Assembly: GCA_963836015.1 (NCBI GenBank)
Contig: CAWIIF010000004.1
Span: 496,001 to 560,000, forward strand
Source: CAWCDJ01 sp963836015
GTDB taxonomy: Bacteria; Acidobacteriota; Terriglobia; Bryobacterales; Bryobacteraceae
Direction: 5' to 3'
DNA: 64,000 nt
Shown: positions 17,869 through 25,593 of the stretch, piece by piece
How positions within the stretch are numbered: the stretch's first letter is position 1
Layout: the number at the start of each line of letters is the position of its first letter
Notes under the pieces: generated by a model
Told to the model about the DNA's origin: nothing
What the model saw: only the letters and a program-made list of their open reading frames with translations
Databases searched by the model: none
Program-made: the position numbers and the translations under genes

Positions 17869-18924
17869 ATGAGCATAGTCTCTAGGTTTGACATCGGGCC
17901 GGAGAGTTTATCCCGAAAAGAACGGGTACGCCGCGCCCTCAGGCGCGAGCCGGTGGACCGGCTTCCTACGCAATCGAACTACACGCGCGCGATGGGACGG
18001 CTGCTCTCCACCCATTTCGGAATCGCAGAGGCAGACCTGCCCAAGCGTTTGGGAAATCACTTGCTGCGGGTAGACATCGAGTACCCGCGCCGCACGAGCC
18101 ACGATGGATCCGTCGAATTCGACTGGTGGGGCGCCGGTTGGGACACGCGCACAGAAGGCTATTGGAACGCATTCTCCCCTTTGAGAGATTCCCTGGACCT
18201 CGATCGGTTTCCATGGCCGGATCCTGACGGCGCCGCAATTCTGGGCACAGCGGAGCGGACGATTCTCCGGGATGGCGGGGACTACTTCACCGTACCGAAT
18301 CTTGGAATTTGTCTTTTTGAAAGGGCCTGGTCGCTGCGCGGATTTGATGCCCTGCTGATGGATATGGTGGAACGTACCGAATGGGTCGAGGAGCTTCTGG
18401 ACCGTATCACGGAGATCCAATTGAGTCTTTCCAGGCGATTCGTTGCGGCAGGTGTGGCGGGCGGGTATTTCGGAGACGACTACGGCGCGCAAAAGTCGAT
18501 GCTGTTCTCTCCAGGGCTGTGGCGAAGGCTGATCAAACCCCGGCTCGCCAAATTATTTGCGGTTTTTGTGGACGCCGGGCTGCCGGTGATCCTGCATTCC
18601 GACGGGGCCATCCGGGCGATTCTGCCGGATCTGGTTGAGATCGGGCTGACAACGCTGAATCCTGTGCAGCCGGAGGTGCTGGATCATGCGTCGCTACAGA
18701 ACGAGTATGGGGCGAAGCTGAGTTTCTACGGAGGAATTTCGACGCAAGGTGTGCTGCCGGGCGGCACCGTGGAGGAAGTGCGAGCCGCCAGCGTTGCGTG
18801 CGCACGTGCCCTGGCGCCCGAGGGGACGGGGCTGCTGCTAGGTCCTTCCCACCGTATGCAGTCGGATATCCCGGCCCGCAATGTGGAGGCGATGCTCGAT
18901 GCTTTCGACGAAACAAGGCGCTGA
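17869..18924 (+). CDS. Uroporphyrinogen decarboxylase-family protein (URO-D fold), not the heme enzyme
   Basis: The 351-residue product has the URO-D/cobamide-methyltransferase TIM-barrel pattern. Features are an N-terminal SRKERVRRALRREPVDRLPT (typical SxRERVlaaLrgepvDRvPv), a middle GGDYFTVPNLGICLFERAWS, and a C-terminal metal-site-like HSDGAIRAILPDLVEIG (His before Asp-Gly) and NPVQPEVL. True HemE has different active-site motifs, so heme synthesis is unlikely. Relatives that occur beside sugar or aromatic catabolic genes are mostly uncharacterised; some are corrinoid methyltransferases. ATG 17869 lies 5 nt after the symporter tail. Its 3' end overlaps the next gene by 26 nt, indicating one operon with the symporter and sugar kinase. 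Confidence 0.82.
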   Translation: MSIVSRFDIGPESLSRKERVRRALRREPVDRLPTQSNYTRAMGRLLSTHFGIAEADLPKRLGNHLLRVDIEYPRRTSHDGSVEFDWWGAGWDTRTEGYWNAFSPLRDSLDLDRFPWPDPDGAAILGTAERTILRDGGDYFTVPNLGICLFERAWSLRGFDALLMDMVERTEWVEELLDRITEIQLSLSRRFVAAGVAGGYFGDDYGAQKSMLFSPGLWRRLIKPRLAKLFAVFVDAGLPVILHSDGAIRAILPDLVEIGLTTLNPVQPEVLDHASLQNEYGAKLSFYGGISTQGVLPGGTVEEVRAASVACARALAPEGTGLLLGPSHRMQSDIPARNVEAMLDAFDETRR

Positions 18925-20101
18925 CTTAGCTCCGGATCGGCGAGCTCGCGCCCGGCTACTCTCGGCATCCTTCCGTGCACGATTCCAGAACGAACCCGAA
19001 CTCTGGACGCGCGCTCCGGGCCGGGTGGACTTGATGGGCAGCCACACGGACTACAACCTGGGTTTCGTACTGACCCTGCCGGTCGATCGCGATACGTGGG
19101 TCGCTGCCAGACGCACTTCGGGCAACACCGTGCGCATGCATTCGATGAACCTGGATACCGAAGACGAGTTCCGGCTGGATTCGATCGGGGCGAGTCCCGA
19201 CTCAAAGTGGTGCAATTACGTTCGGGGCGTCGCTGCGACGCTGCAAGGTGAGGGTCTGGCATTGACCGGCTGCGATGCGGTGATCCACAGCACGGTGCCG
19301 CTGGAGAGCGGTCTGAGCTCGTCGGCGGCGCTAGAGTGCGCGGTGGCGACGATGTTCGAGGCGCTAGGGGGCTGGCGCCTTGCGGCTGAGCGGAAGGCGT
19401 CATTATGTCAGAGGGCTGAAAACGAGTTCGTTGGCGTGAAGTGTGGAATTCTGGATCAGTATTCCTCTTGCATGGGACGCAGAGGATGTGCGCTGCTCCT
19501 GGACTGCCGGGACCTCTCGACCCGCGCGGTGTGGATTGCCGGCGGGATCAGCGTCATTGTGTGCAATACCCAGAGTCCACGCAGGTTGTCGGTTGGCGAA
19601 TACGCCAACCGGAGGTACCAGTGCGAGCAGGCAGCCGCAGCGCTCGGTGTGACCGCTCTGCGGGATGTGACGCCCGAGATGCTCACGGCGAGAGCGCACG
19701 AGCTTCCCGAGATCGTCGCGCGTCGATGCGGGTTCATCGTCGCCGAGAGTGCGCGGGCCGAGCTGCTGGCGCGGGCTCTCACGGCGGGAGACCGGCCCGC
19801 CATCGCCCGGCTTTGCGCGGAATCGTTTGCGGGCGCAAGGGACCTGTACGAGATCTGTTCGCCGGCGATGGTGGCCATGATGGATGCGATGCGTGCCGCG
19901 CCGGGAGCAATCGGTGCGCGGCAAGCGGGTGCGGGATTTGGTGGTTGCATGGTCGCCCTGGTGGATGCCGCGCGTACGGACGACTTCGGCGCCGCCGTCC
20001 GGGACTTGTTCTACCGCTCGACCGGAGTGCACCCCGAGACCTATCCGGTCGAGGCCGCGCCCGGAGCGGGCGTGCTCGATGCAGCGGAGATCGGCATATG
20101 A
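18899..20101 (+). CDS. Galactokinase-like GHMP sugar kinase
   Basis: The 400-residue product has all three GHMP motifs: RAPGRVDLMGSHTDYN near residues 37-53, VPLESGLSSSAALECA (ATP loop), and GAGFGGCMVALV near the C-terminus. The catalytic aspartate is present in GILDQYSS (Asp186). In galactokinases the first motif normally reads GEHTDYN, and the glutamate contacts the C6 hydroxyl of galactose; here it is serine (Ser48). A different sugar, or loss of that contact, is likely. I chose ATG 18899 because GGAGG lies nine bases upstream; ATG 18881 would overlap more of the UroD-like gene. The stop overlaps the next start (ATGA). Confidence 0.87.
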   Translation: MLSTKQGADLAPDRRARARLLSASFRARFQNEPELWTRAPGRVDLMGSHTDYNLGFVLTLPVDRDTWVAARRTSGNTVRMHSMNLDTEDEFRLDSIGASPDSKWCNYVRGVAATLQGEGLALTGCDAVIHSTVPLESGLSSSAALECAVATMFEALGGWRLAAERKASLCQRAENEFVGVKCGILDQYSSCMGRRGCALLLDCRDLSTRAVWIAGGISVIVCNTQSPRRLSVGEYANRRYQCEQAAAALGVTALRDVTPEMLTARAHELPEIVARRCGFIVAESARAELLARALTAGDRPAIARLCAESFAGARDLYEICSPAMVAMMDAMRAAPGAIGARQAGAGFGGCMVALVDAARTDDFGAAVRDLFYRSTGVHPETYPVEAAPGAGVLDAAEIGI

Positions 20102-20928
20102 ATGCCCACATGCTGCCGGATCTTGCCGCGCCTTATTACATTTCGGCCGGGCGCATCGCCGAGTTCCAGCGCCAGGGACACATCCTACTGCGAGACGTCG
20201 CCTCTGTGGAAGAAATGGCGGCATACCGGACCGTCATCTTTGCGGCGAGGGAACTGTTCGGGGCGGAACGCACGCCTCTGGAGGAGCGCGATACGTACGG
20301 CAGGGCATTCTTGAAGGGGATGAATCTGTGGGCGAAGGACGAAGGAGTGCGGCGGTTCGTCCTGGCGAGCCGGTTTGCCAGGATCGCGGCCGATCTGCTC
20401 GCAGTGGACGGTGTTCGCGTTTATCACGATCAGGCATTGTTCAAGGAACCGGGCGGCGGAATTACACCATGGCACCAGGATCAGCACTACTGGCCGCTGG
20501 AAACGGACAGCGCGGTAACAATGTGGATGCCGCTGGTGGATGTATCCTCCGCGATGGGCACCATGCGGTTCGCCTCGGGATCCCACCGGGACGGTTATCT
20601 CGGTGATACGCCGATCAATGACGATTCGGAGCAAAAGTTCGAGGAGTACATTCGCAATCGCGGCTACACAGTTGCACCGGCGGCCGCCATGAAAGCGGGC
20701 GACGCCACCTTCCACCATGGGTGGACGCTGCACGGCGCGCCGGCCAATGCCACCGATCGCACGCGGGAGGTGATGACGGTGATCTGGTATGCCGATGGGG
20801 CAAGGGTGCTGGAACCAGATAACTTCAACCGGCAGCGCGATCTCGAGAGGTGGTTGCCCGGCCTGAAACCTGGTGATCTGGCCGCAAGCGAACTGAACCC
20901 GCTGGTCTCCCGGCGCTGTGTACGATGA
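20098..20928 (+). CDS. Phytanoyl-CoA dioxygenase (PhyH)-family Fe(II)/2-oxoglutarate oxygenase
   Basis: The 276-residue product has the PhyH jelly-roll pattern. The facial triad is visible: the HxD pair in TPWHQDQHYW, the distal histidine in TFHHGWTLHGAP, and the 2-oxoglutarate-binding arginine in DRTREVMTVIWYAD. This family hydroxylates diverse small substrates; bacterial members in sugar clusters are mostly uncharacterised. ATG 20098 overlaps the kinase stop, so the two are translationally coupled and likely act on the same substrate or its derivatives. It is the last gene of the plus-strand operon and converges on the PfkB gene 43 bp away. Confidence 0.85.
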   Translation: MNAHMLPDLAAPYYISAGRIAEFQRQGHILLRDVASVEEMAAYRTVIFAARELFGAERTPLEERDTYGRAFLKGMNLWAKDEGVRRFVLASRFARIAADLLAVDGVRVYHDQALFKEPGGGITPWHQDQHYWPLETDSAVTMWMPLVDVSSAMGTMRFASGSHRDGYLGDTPINDDSEQKFEEYIRNRGYTVAPAAAMKAGDATFHHGWTLHGAPANATDRTREVMTVIWYADGARVLEPDNFNRQRDLERWLPGLKPGDLAASELNPLVSRRCVR

Positions 20929-20971
20929 CTCCGGTTCCTCGAAGGGATTCCTTTCGGAGGGAGCGCTTGGC

Positions 20972-21916
20972 TTAACCGGGACTCCGCAGTTCATTGGCCG
21001 CTTGGGCGCTGAGGAAGGATTCGGCTTCCGAATATGACGGTTGGGACGTAGTGCCGCCGATCCCTCTGGTAGAGAGAGCGCCACACGCGGAGGCGAAACG
21101 GAGACAGTCCTCCAAACTCCAGTGCCGAAGCCAGGCGTGAAGGAATCCTGCCACAAATGAATCACCCGCTCCCGTCGTGTCGACTACCTCGACCGGGAAT
21201 GCGGGTAGACGGATCGTTCTGCCCTGGCAGGTTGTAATGCATCCGTCCGCGCCCAATTTGCCGATCACCAGGGTCCGCCCGTTCTGAAGATGCGCGAGCC
21301 CCGAGAGTACATCCCGGCACCCGGTGATCGCCTGGATCTCGGATTCATTCGGGAGGAAAACATCAACCTCCGTGAGGGTGTCGATCAATTCCCCGTCCCA
21401 GCGTTCCGTGGGGTCCCAGCCGGTATCCAATGAAGTGGTCAATCCGGCCTCGTGCGCCGCACGGAATAACTCCTTCAGCCCGTCTCGCAACCCGTCCTGC
21501 AGGAAATATGCCGAGACATGGAAGTGCCGGCATCCGGAAAACACGTCCGCGGGAAGGTCTTGAGCGGTCAGCGACGCGATCGCTCCGGCGTAGGTGATTA
21601 ACGCGCGATCGCCAGGGGAGGTGACGGAAACAGTAATTCCCGTCTTCAAGTCGGCCCGCCGCTTCATGAGAGAAGTATCGATCCCTTCGCGTTCCAGGAT
21701 CTGCATGCAATAGTCGCCATAAAGATCCTGACCGACATTCCCGGCGAATCTGACCGAGTTCCCCAACCTCGCCAGCCCCACGGCGCAGATTGCGGATGAA
21801 CTCCCGAGCGTCAGTTCGAGGTCTTTAACCAAGACCTCCTTTCCCGGGGTCGGGAAAAATTGGTAGCCGCGAAGGATCAGGTCCGGATTCAATTCTCCGG
21901 CGATCAAGGTCCTCAT
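20972..21916 (-). CDS. PfkB-family carbohydrate kinase
   Basis: The 314-residue kinase is of the ribokinase fold. It shows the N-terminal LIAGELNPDLILRG, the substrate lid region, the motif DVFLPNESEIQAITG, and the C-terminal signature DTTGAGDSFVAGFLHAWL with the catalytic base Asp in GAGD. It phosphorylates a sugar or sugar phosphate; the subfamily (VAGELxxDLIL start) is shared with the second PfkB gene near 63 kb. ATG 21916 overlaps the stop of the SIS gene (ATGA) with GAGGGG nearby. The frame is open another 210 nt upstream inside the SIS gene, which I reject. Together with the SIS isomerase it fits an amino-sugar or ketose-phosphate route (AgaS/AgaZ-like), not proven. Confidence 0.88.
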   Translation of the reverse strand: MRTLIAGELNPDLILRGYQFFPTPGKEVLVKDLELTLGSSSAICAVGLARLGNSVRFAGNVGQDLYGDYCMQILEREGIDTSLMKRRADLKTGITVSVTSPGDRALITYAGAIASLTAQDLPADVFSGCRHFHVSAYFLQDGLRDGLKELFRAAHEAGLTTSLDTGWDPTERWDGELIDTLTEVDVFLPNESEIQAITGCRDVLSGLAHLQNGRTLVIGKLGADGCITTCQGRTIRLPAFPVEVVDTTGAGDSFVAGFLHAWLRHWSLEDCLRFASACGALSTRGIGGTTSQPSYSEAESFLSAQAANELRSPG

Positions 21917-23166
21917 GCGCCGTTCCCCTCGGGATGATGAATCTCGAACTCTCCGACCACACGGCTGATCACTCCATCCAGAGAGGGCGAATCCGGCGGC
22001 AATCCTTCCAACCGGCTGCGATGGAACCCCAGAATTTGCGACACCACTACATCCAGAATCGCTAATTCGTCTTCCGAGGCATGGCTCGAAATTTGGTACG
22101 GGACGGAGAGATCCCGGCTGCCGCAAAGCCCCTTGCCGGGGTCGCCGGCCCCGCAGAACACAGTCCGAGCGCCCAGCCGTTTGGCGTACACTTCAAGGAT
22201 CAGGTCTTCTTCGTAGCGTTGAATGACCGGATCGCCAGACCGGAAGCAAACCAACAGAGTCTTGTCATCGATGAAGCACATCGGCCCGTGCCGAAGGCCT
22301 AAGTAGGTCTGCTCCATGGTGGCTACCTTACCGGCAGTCATTTCGAGCAATTTCAGAGCGCCCTCGCGGGCGGCTCCGAATCGCCTGTCATCGGCCAGAA
22401 ACACGGCCCGCCGGATGTCGCCGGAAATCATGTGCGAAAGGCAATCCGGCGACGCTTTCAGAATCTCCCGTCCCGCGTGGCTCAAGCCCTCCGCAGCCTC
22501 CAGAAAATCATCCGTCCTGTCGAGCCAGCCGAGGAACTTCGCCCCCAAAACGAGGTTAGTGAAACTGCTCGTCATGACCAGGCTGCGGTCGTTGACTTGG
22601 TCCCCGAGGGATACTACGGAAACCTGCGGCGTTGCCGCGAATTCCCGCGCCAGTTTACCTGCGGAGTTGCAAGTAATGATCAGGTGCCGGGTCCGAGGCT
22701 CCGTTTCGAGTAAGACCTTGACGACGCCGGCGCTCTCGGGACTGTCCCCGGAACGGGCGAGGGATACGACCAGGGTTTGCTCGCCCGCGATGGAGGCACG
22801 CCGGCCAAGCAGCAGATCTCCTCCCGCCGCTGCGACCACACTCAGGCCTAGGCGCCGCTGGAGAACCGGCGCTACGCATTCGCCTGCGTATTGCGAACTG
22901 CCGGACCCGGTTAGTACTACCCGGCTGCACGATTCGAGACTTTCCGCCATCAAGGGCCGGTATTGAATGAGCCGGCGCGCCGATTCGGTCCACGTCGCAG
23001 GTTGCTGGCATATTTCGCGGACGGTATTGGCATAACCACCCGATCCAACCTCCAGAGCGGAGGCCAGCAAAGAGGAAAAATCTCCCGGGCTTCCCGCCAG
23101 CGCCCGAAGCCACTGATCCACTTCTGGACTCGAGGAAGGGATGGGATTGACCGCTTCACCCGTCAT
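21913..23166 (-). CDS. SIS-domain sugar isomerase/deaminase, AgaS-like
   Basis: The 417-residue product has two SIS (sugar isomerase) domains. The first has VLTGSGSSQYAGECVAPVL and LVVSLARSGDSPES; the second carries VATMEQTYLGLRHGPMCFID. The phrase LGLRHGPM is typical of AgaS-type proteins, which act as ketose/aldose-phosphate isomerases or galactosamine-6-phosphate deaminases, rather than of GlmS, since no glutaminase domain is present. It starts at ATG 23166 behind a TATAAT box and is divergent from the DeoR regulator, the usual control of such operons. It is the first gene of a two-gene operon with the PfkB kinase. Confidence 0.85.
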   Translation of the reverse strand: MTGEAVNPIPSSSPEVDQWLRALAGSPGDFSSLLASALEVGSGGYANTVREICQQPATWTESARRLIQYRPLMAESLESCSRVVLTGSGSSQYAGECVAPVLQRRLGLSVVAAAGGDLLLGRRASIAGEQTLVVSLARSGDSPESAGVVKVLLETEPRTRHLIITCNSAGKLAREFAATPQVSVVSLGDQVNDRSLVMTSSFTNLVLGAKFLGWLDRTDDFLEAAEGLSHAGREILKASPDCLSHMISGDIRRAVFLADDRRFGAAREGALKLLEMTAGKVATMEQTYLGLRHGPMCFIDDKTLLVCFRSGDPVIQRYEEDLILEVYAKRLGARTVFCGAGDPGKGLCGSRDLSVPYQISSHASEDELAILDVVVSQILGFHRSRLEGLPPDSPSLDGVISRVVGEFEIHHPEGNGA

Positions 23167-23175
23167 AGAAGCATC

Positions 23176-23197
23176 ATTATAGACCGAAACGTCGGTC
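23176..23197 (-). promoter_or_regulatory. TATAAT -10 box and adjoining inverted repeat, promoter of the SIS/PfkB operon
   Basis: On the minus strand TATAAT (23181-23176) lies 10 bp from the start codon. Directly behind it is a perfect inverted repeat GACCGA-AACG-TCGGTC (23182-23197), in the place of the -10/-35 spacer, where a bound repressor would block RNA polymerase. No clear -35 is seen. Confidence 0.5.
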
Positions 23198-23299
23198 TTT
23201 TTTCATCTTCCTTGTCGTTTGCTTTTCATTCCAAACCGGTAAATCGCCTTTATCTGTCTATTAGCCGGTCCGGGGCACGCGGGAGTGCCGCAAAACCGG

Positions 23300-23318
23300 T
23301 AGAAACCCGGTGTTTCTA
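23300..23318. promoter_or_regulatory. Palindromic candidate operator upstream of the DeoR gene
   Basis: Perfect 7-bp arms TAGAAAC (23300-23306) and GTTTCTA (23312-23318) with a 5-nt CCGGT spacer lie 35 bp before the DeoR start. The motif AAACCGGTA(A/G)A appears twice in the same intergenic region (23233-23243 and 23293-23303), the second overlapping this palindrome. Autoregulation by the DeoR protein is plausible. Confidence 0.5.
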
Positions 23319-23353
23319 TAGGTATTTCTTTTTCTTTCGCGCTACCTTAAACT

Positions 23354-24166
23354 ATGGTTGTGGATAGTACGTTGGCTAGGTCGAAACCCCAACACCGCCT
23401 GTTAGCAGAGGAGCGGCGCCAGAAAATCCGCGAAGTCCTCGAAGAGGACGGTCGCATCACGATCGAGGCCATTGTCGCCAAATTTCAGGTTTCCGCGGTG
23501 ACTGCGCGGGCAGACCTGGACGCCCTTGCGGAACGCGGCGAAGCATTGCGCTCTCATGGCGGGGCGGTCCGCCAAGTGAATCCCGTAGTTGATTACCCCC
23601 TGCACATCAAAGAGACCATTCACCATGCCGAGAAGGTTCGGATTGGCCAGGCCGCCGCGGCACTGATCAAGCCGCAGCAAACCGTCATCCTGGATTCGGG
23701 CACCACGACCGCACAGATCGCCCGAAAGATCCGCACTGCGCGAATTCATCCACTGACGGTCATTACCAATGCGTTGAACATTGCTTATGAGCTGGCTGAG
23801 ACCGAAGGCGTCTCGATGATCATGATTGGCGGGTTGCTCCGCCGCGCATCCAGTTCTTTCGTGGGACCGCAAGCGGAACGCATGTTGCAGGATCTGCACG
23901 CGGATCATCTGTTTCTTGCGGTAGATGGTCTGCATCCGGCGGACGGCTTTTCCACGCCCGACGTGCTCGAGGCACAGCTGAATCAGATGATGATCCGTGT
24001 CTCGAACGAAGTGACCGTTGTGGCCGATGCGAGCAAATTCGGCCGCCGCAGCCTCTCCCTGATCGGGAAAGTCGAATGCGCGCAACGCATCATCACCGAT
24101 CTGCGCGTTCCAGCAGAGACGGCCGCATCGTTGCGGGCCAAAGGTCTCGAGTTGTTGACCGTTTGA
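23354..24166 (+). CDS. DeoR-family transcriptional regulator (AgaR/GlpR type)
   Basis: The 270-residue product has an N-terminal winged helix (RRQKIREVLEEDGRITIEA, then VSAVTARADLDALAERGEAL) and a C-terminal DeoR sensor domain. The sensor has the phosphosugar-binding pattern VILDSGTTTAQIARKI, TVITNALNIAYELAE and GGLLRR, and ends SLIGKVECAQRIITD. Family members repress sugar catabolic operons until a phosphorylated sugar binds. It is divergent from the SIS/PfkB operon across a 187-bp region with palindromes, so it most likely controls that operon and perhaps the neighbouring galactoside genes. ATG 23354 is the only sensible start; a GTG two codons later is also possible. Confidence 0.9.
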   Translation: MVVDSTLARSKPQHRLLAEERRQKIREVLEEDGRITIEAIVAKFQVSAVTARADLDALAERGEALRSHGGAVRQVNPVVDYPLHIKETIHHAEKVRIGQAAAALIKPQQTVILDSGTTTAQIARKIRTARIHPLTVITNALNIAYELAETEGVSMIMIGGLLRRASSSFVGPQAERMLQDLHADHLFLAVDGLHPADGFSTPDVLEAQLNQMMIRVSNEVTVVADASKFGRRSLSLIGKVECAQRIITDLRVPAETAASLRAKGLELLTV

Positions 24167-24215
24167 ATCCTCGGGGCGGCCCGAAATCGAAGCGCATAGA
24201 ACCGCCCGGAACGGC

Positions 24216-25562
24216 CTATTCTTCCGCCGGGATTTCAAAGTTCACGAGTTCACCGCGGAAACCACGAGTTTTGCATGCTCCGAAAATAATGCCGGCGGCC
24301 ATCCAGATACTGCCGGCAATCAGGGCAGTGCGGCTCAGATTCAACCACAAGATCAGGCACACCGAAAACCCGACCGCGGGAGGGATCAGGTTCCAGAGCT
24401 TCTTCTCGCGCTCACGGAGATAGTAGCGCACGAAGGCTGCAACATTGACCCCCATGAAGGCGATGAGAGCGCCAAAATTCAGCATCTGCGCTCCCAGATC
24501 AAAATCCAGCACGAACGCTCCGAGCAGGCTCAGAATTCCCACGAAAACCACATTATTGCGCGGCACGTGGTGCTTCGGGTCGATTGCGCCGAAGAAGGAC
24601 TTGGGCAGAGCGTTACTGCGTCCCATTCCGAACAGGAGCCGCGCGGCGCCGAGTTGGGCGCCCAACGCGGAACCGAAATTCGCGATCACCAAGGTGACGC
24701 CCACGATTCCGAACAACGGCGCCCATGTCCTGCCTGCAGCGTATACAAATGCTGTAGTCACATCCGGAAAGGGCTGGGATGCGGGCCATGCCAGTTGTGC
24801 GGCATAGACCTCGATGGCGGAGAGGAATCCAATCACCGCGCAAGTGAGGACCGTGGCCAGCAGAATATTTCGCCTGGGATTCTCCGCCTCTTCCGACAGG
24901 GTAGAGATACCATCGAACCCGATGTACGTGAGGACGGCAATGGACGTTCCACCGAGCACGGCCTTAGGGTTGAAGGTCAGCGGATCGTAAAAGGGCCGGA
25001 TAAAGAAACCGGCTCCGTCGTGCGGATGGCCGAAGACGTAACGGACTGCGGCAACCAAAAAAACCACGATCACCAACCCCATGCCGGCGGCAAGCGCCGC
25101 GTTCAATCGAGCCGAGGTACGGATGCCTTGGAGGTTCAATCCGGTGAACAGCATGACCACGACAATGGCCCAGCCCCAATAGGGCAGCGCAGGAGCAAAG
25201 ACATGTGCCTGTTGGCTGATCCAGATTGTGCAGATCAGAGGGTTGAGCATGTAGTCCATCACCATGCTCCACCCCGTTACGTAGCCGAGGGCGGGATTAA
25301 TCTCCTGGCCGACGTAGGTGAACGCCGACCCGGCGCTGGGATAGGCGCGCGCCATCCTGCCGTAACTGATGGCGGTGAACAGCATCGCCACCATCGCGAT
25401 CAGGATGGTCGTAACCACATGCCCGTGGCCGCGATTGCTCAAAACGCCGAAAACCGACATCGGGGCCGTCGGCTGGATTACGATGACGCCGTAAAGGATG
25501 AGGTCCCAGAGGGTCAGTGTACGGCGCAGGCCGGGCTGCAGGGTGGTGGCCGGGCTGGACAT
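24216..25562 (-). CDS. APC-family amino acid/polyamine permease
   Basis: The 448-residue inner-membrane protein has about 12 hydrophobic helices. It opens with the APC pattern: LTLWDLILYGVIVIQPTAPM, SYGRMARAYPSAGSAFTYVG and GYVTGWSMVMDYMLNP, then TYIGFDGISTLSEEAENPRR in helix 6-7. These features match the amino acid/ethanolamine/putrescine branch of the APC superfamily; the exact substrate cannot be read from the sequence. It ends 50 bp from the convergent DeoR gene and starts about 30 bp after the stop of the GH36 gene, so the two minus-strand genes may be co-transcribed. An APC permease also sits beside the second PfkB gene at 63 kb. Confidence 0.88.
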   Translation of the reverse strand: MSSPATTLQPGLRRTLTLWDLILYGVIVIQPTAPMSVFGVLSNRGHGHVVTTILIAMVAMLFTAISYGRMARAYPSAGSAFTYVGQEINPALGYVTGWSMVMDYMLNPLICTIWISQQAHVFAPALPYWGWAIVVVMLFTGLNLQGIRTSARLNAALAAGMGLVIVVFLVAAVRYVFGHPHDGAGFFIRPFYDPLTFNPKAVLGGTSIAVLTYIGFDGISTLSEEAENPRRNILLATVLTCAVIGFLSAIEVYAAQLAWPASQPFPDVTTAFVYAAGRTWAPLFGIVGVTLVIANFGSALGAQLGAARLLFGMGRSNALPKSFFGAIDPKHHVPRNNVVFVGILSLLGAFVLDFDLGAQMLNFGALIAFMGVNVAAFVRYYLREREKKLWNLIPPAVGFSVCLILWLNLSRTALIAGSIWMAAGIIFGACKTRGFRGELVNFEIPAEE

Positions 25563-25593
25563 CAGAACTCAATCCCGCCACGGACTGCCGGGC

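Noticed and set aside
20929..20971. Possible terminator between the convergent PhyH and PfkB genes
   Set aside because: The inverted repeats are imperfect, with bulges and no T tract, so I did not list it as a feature.
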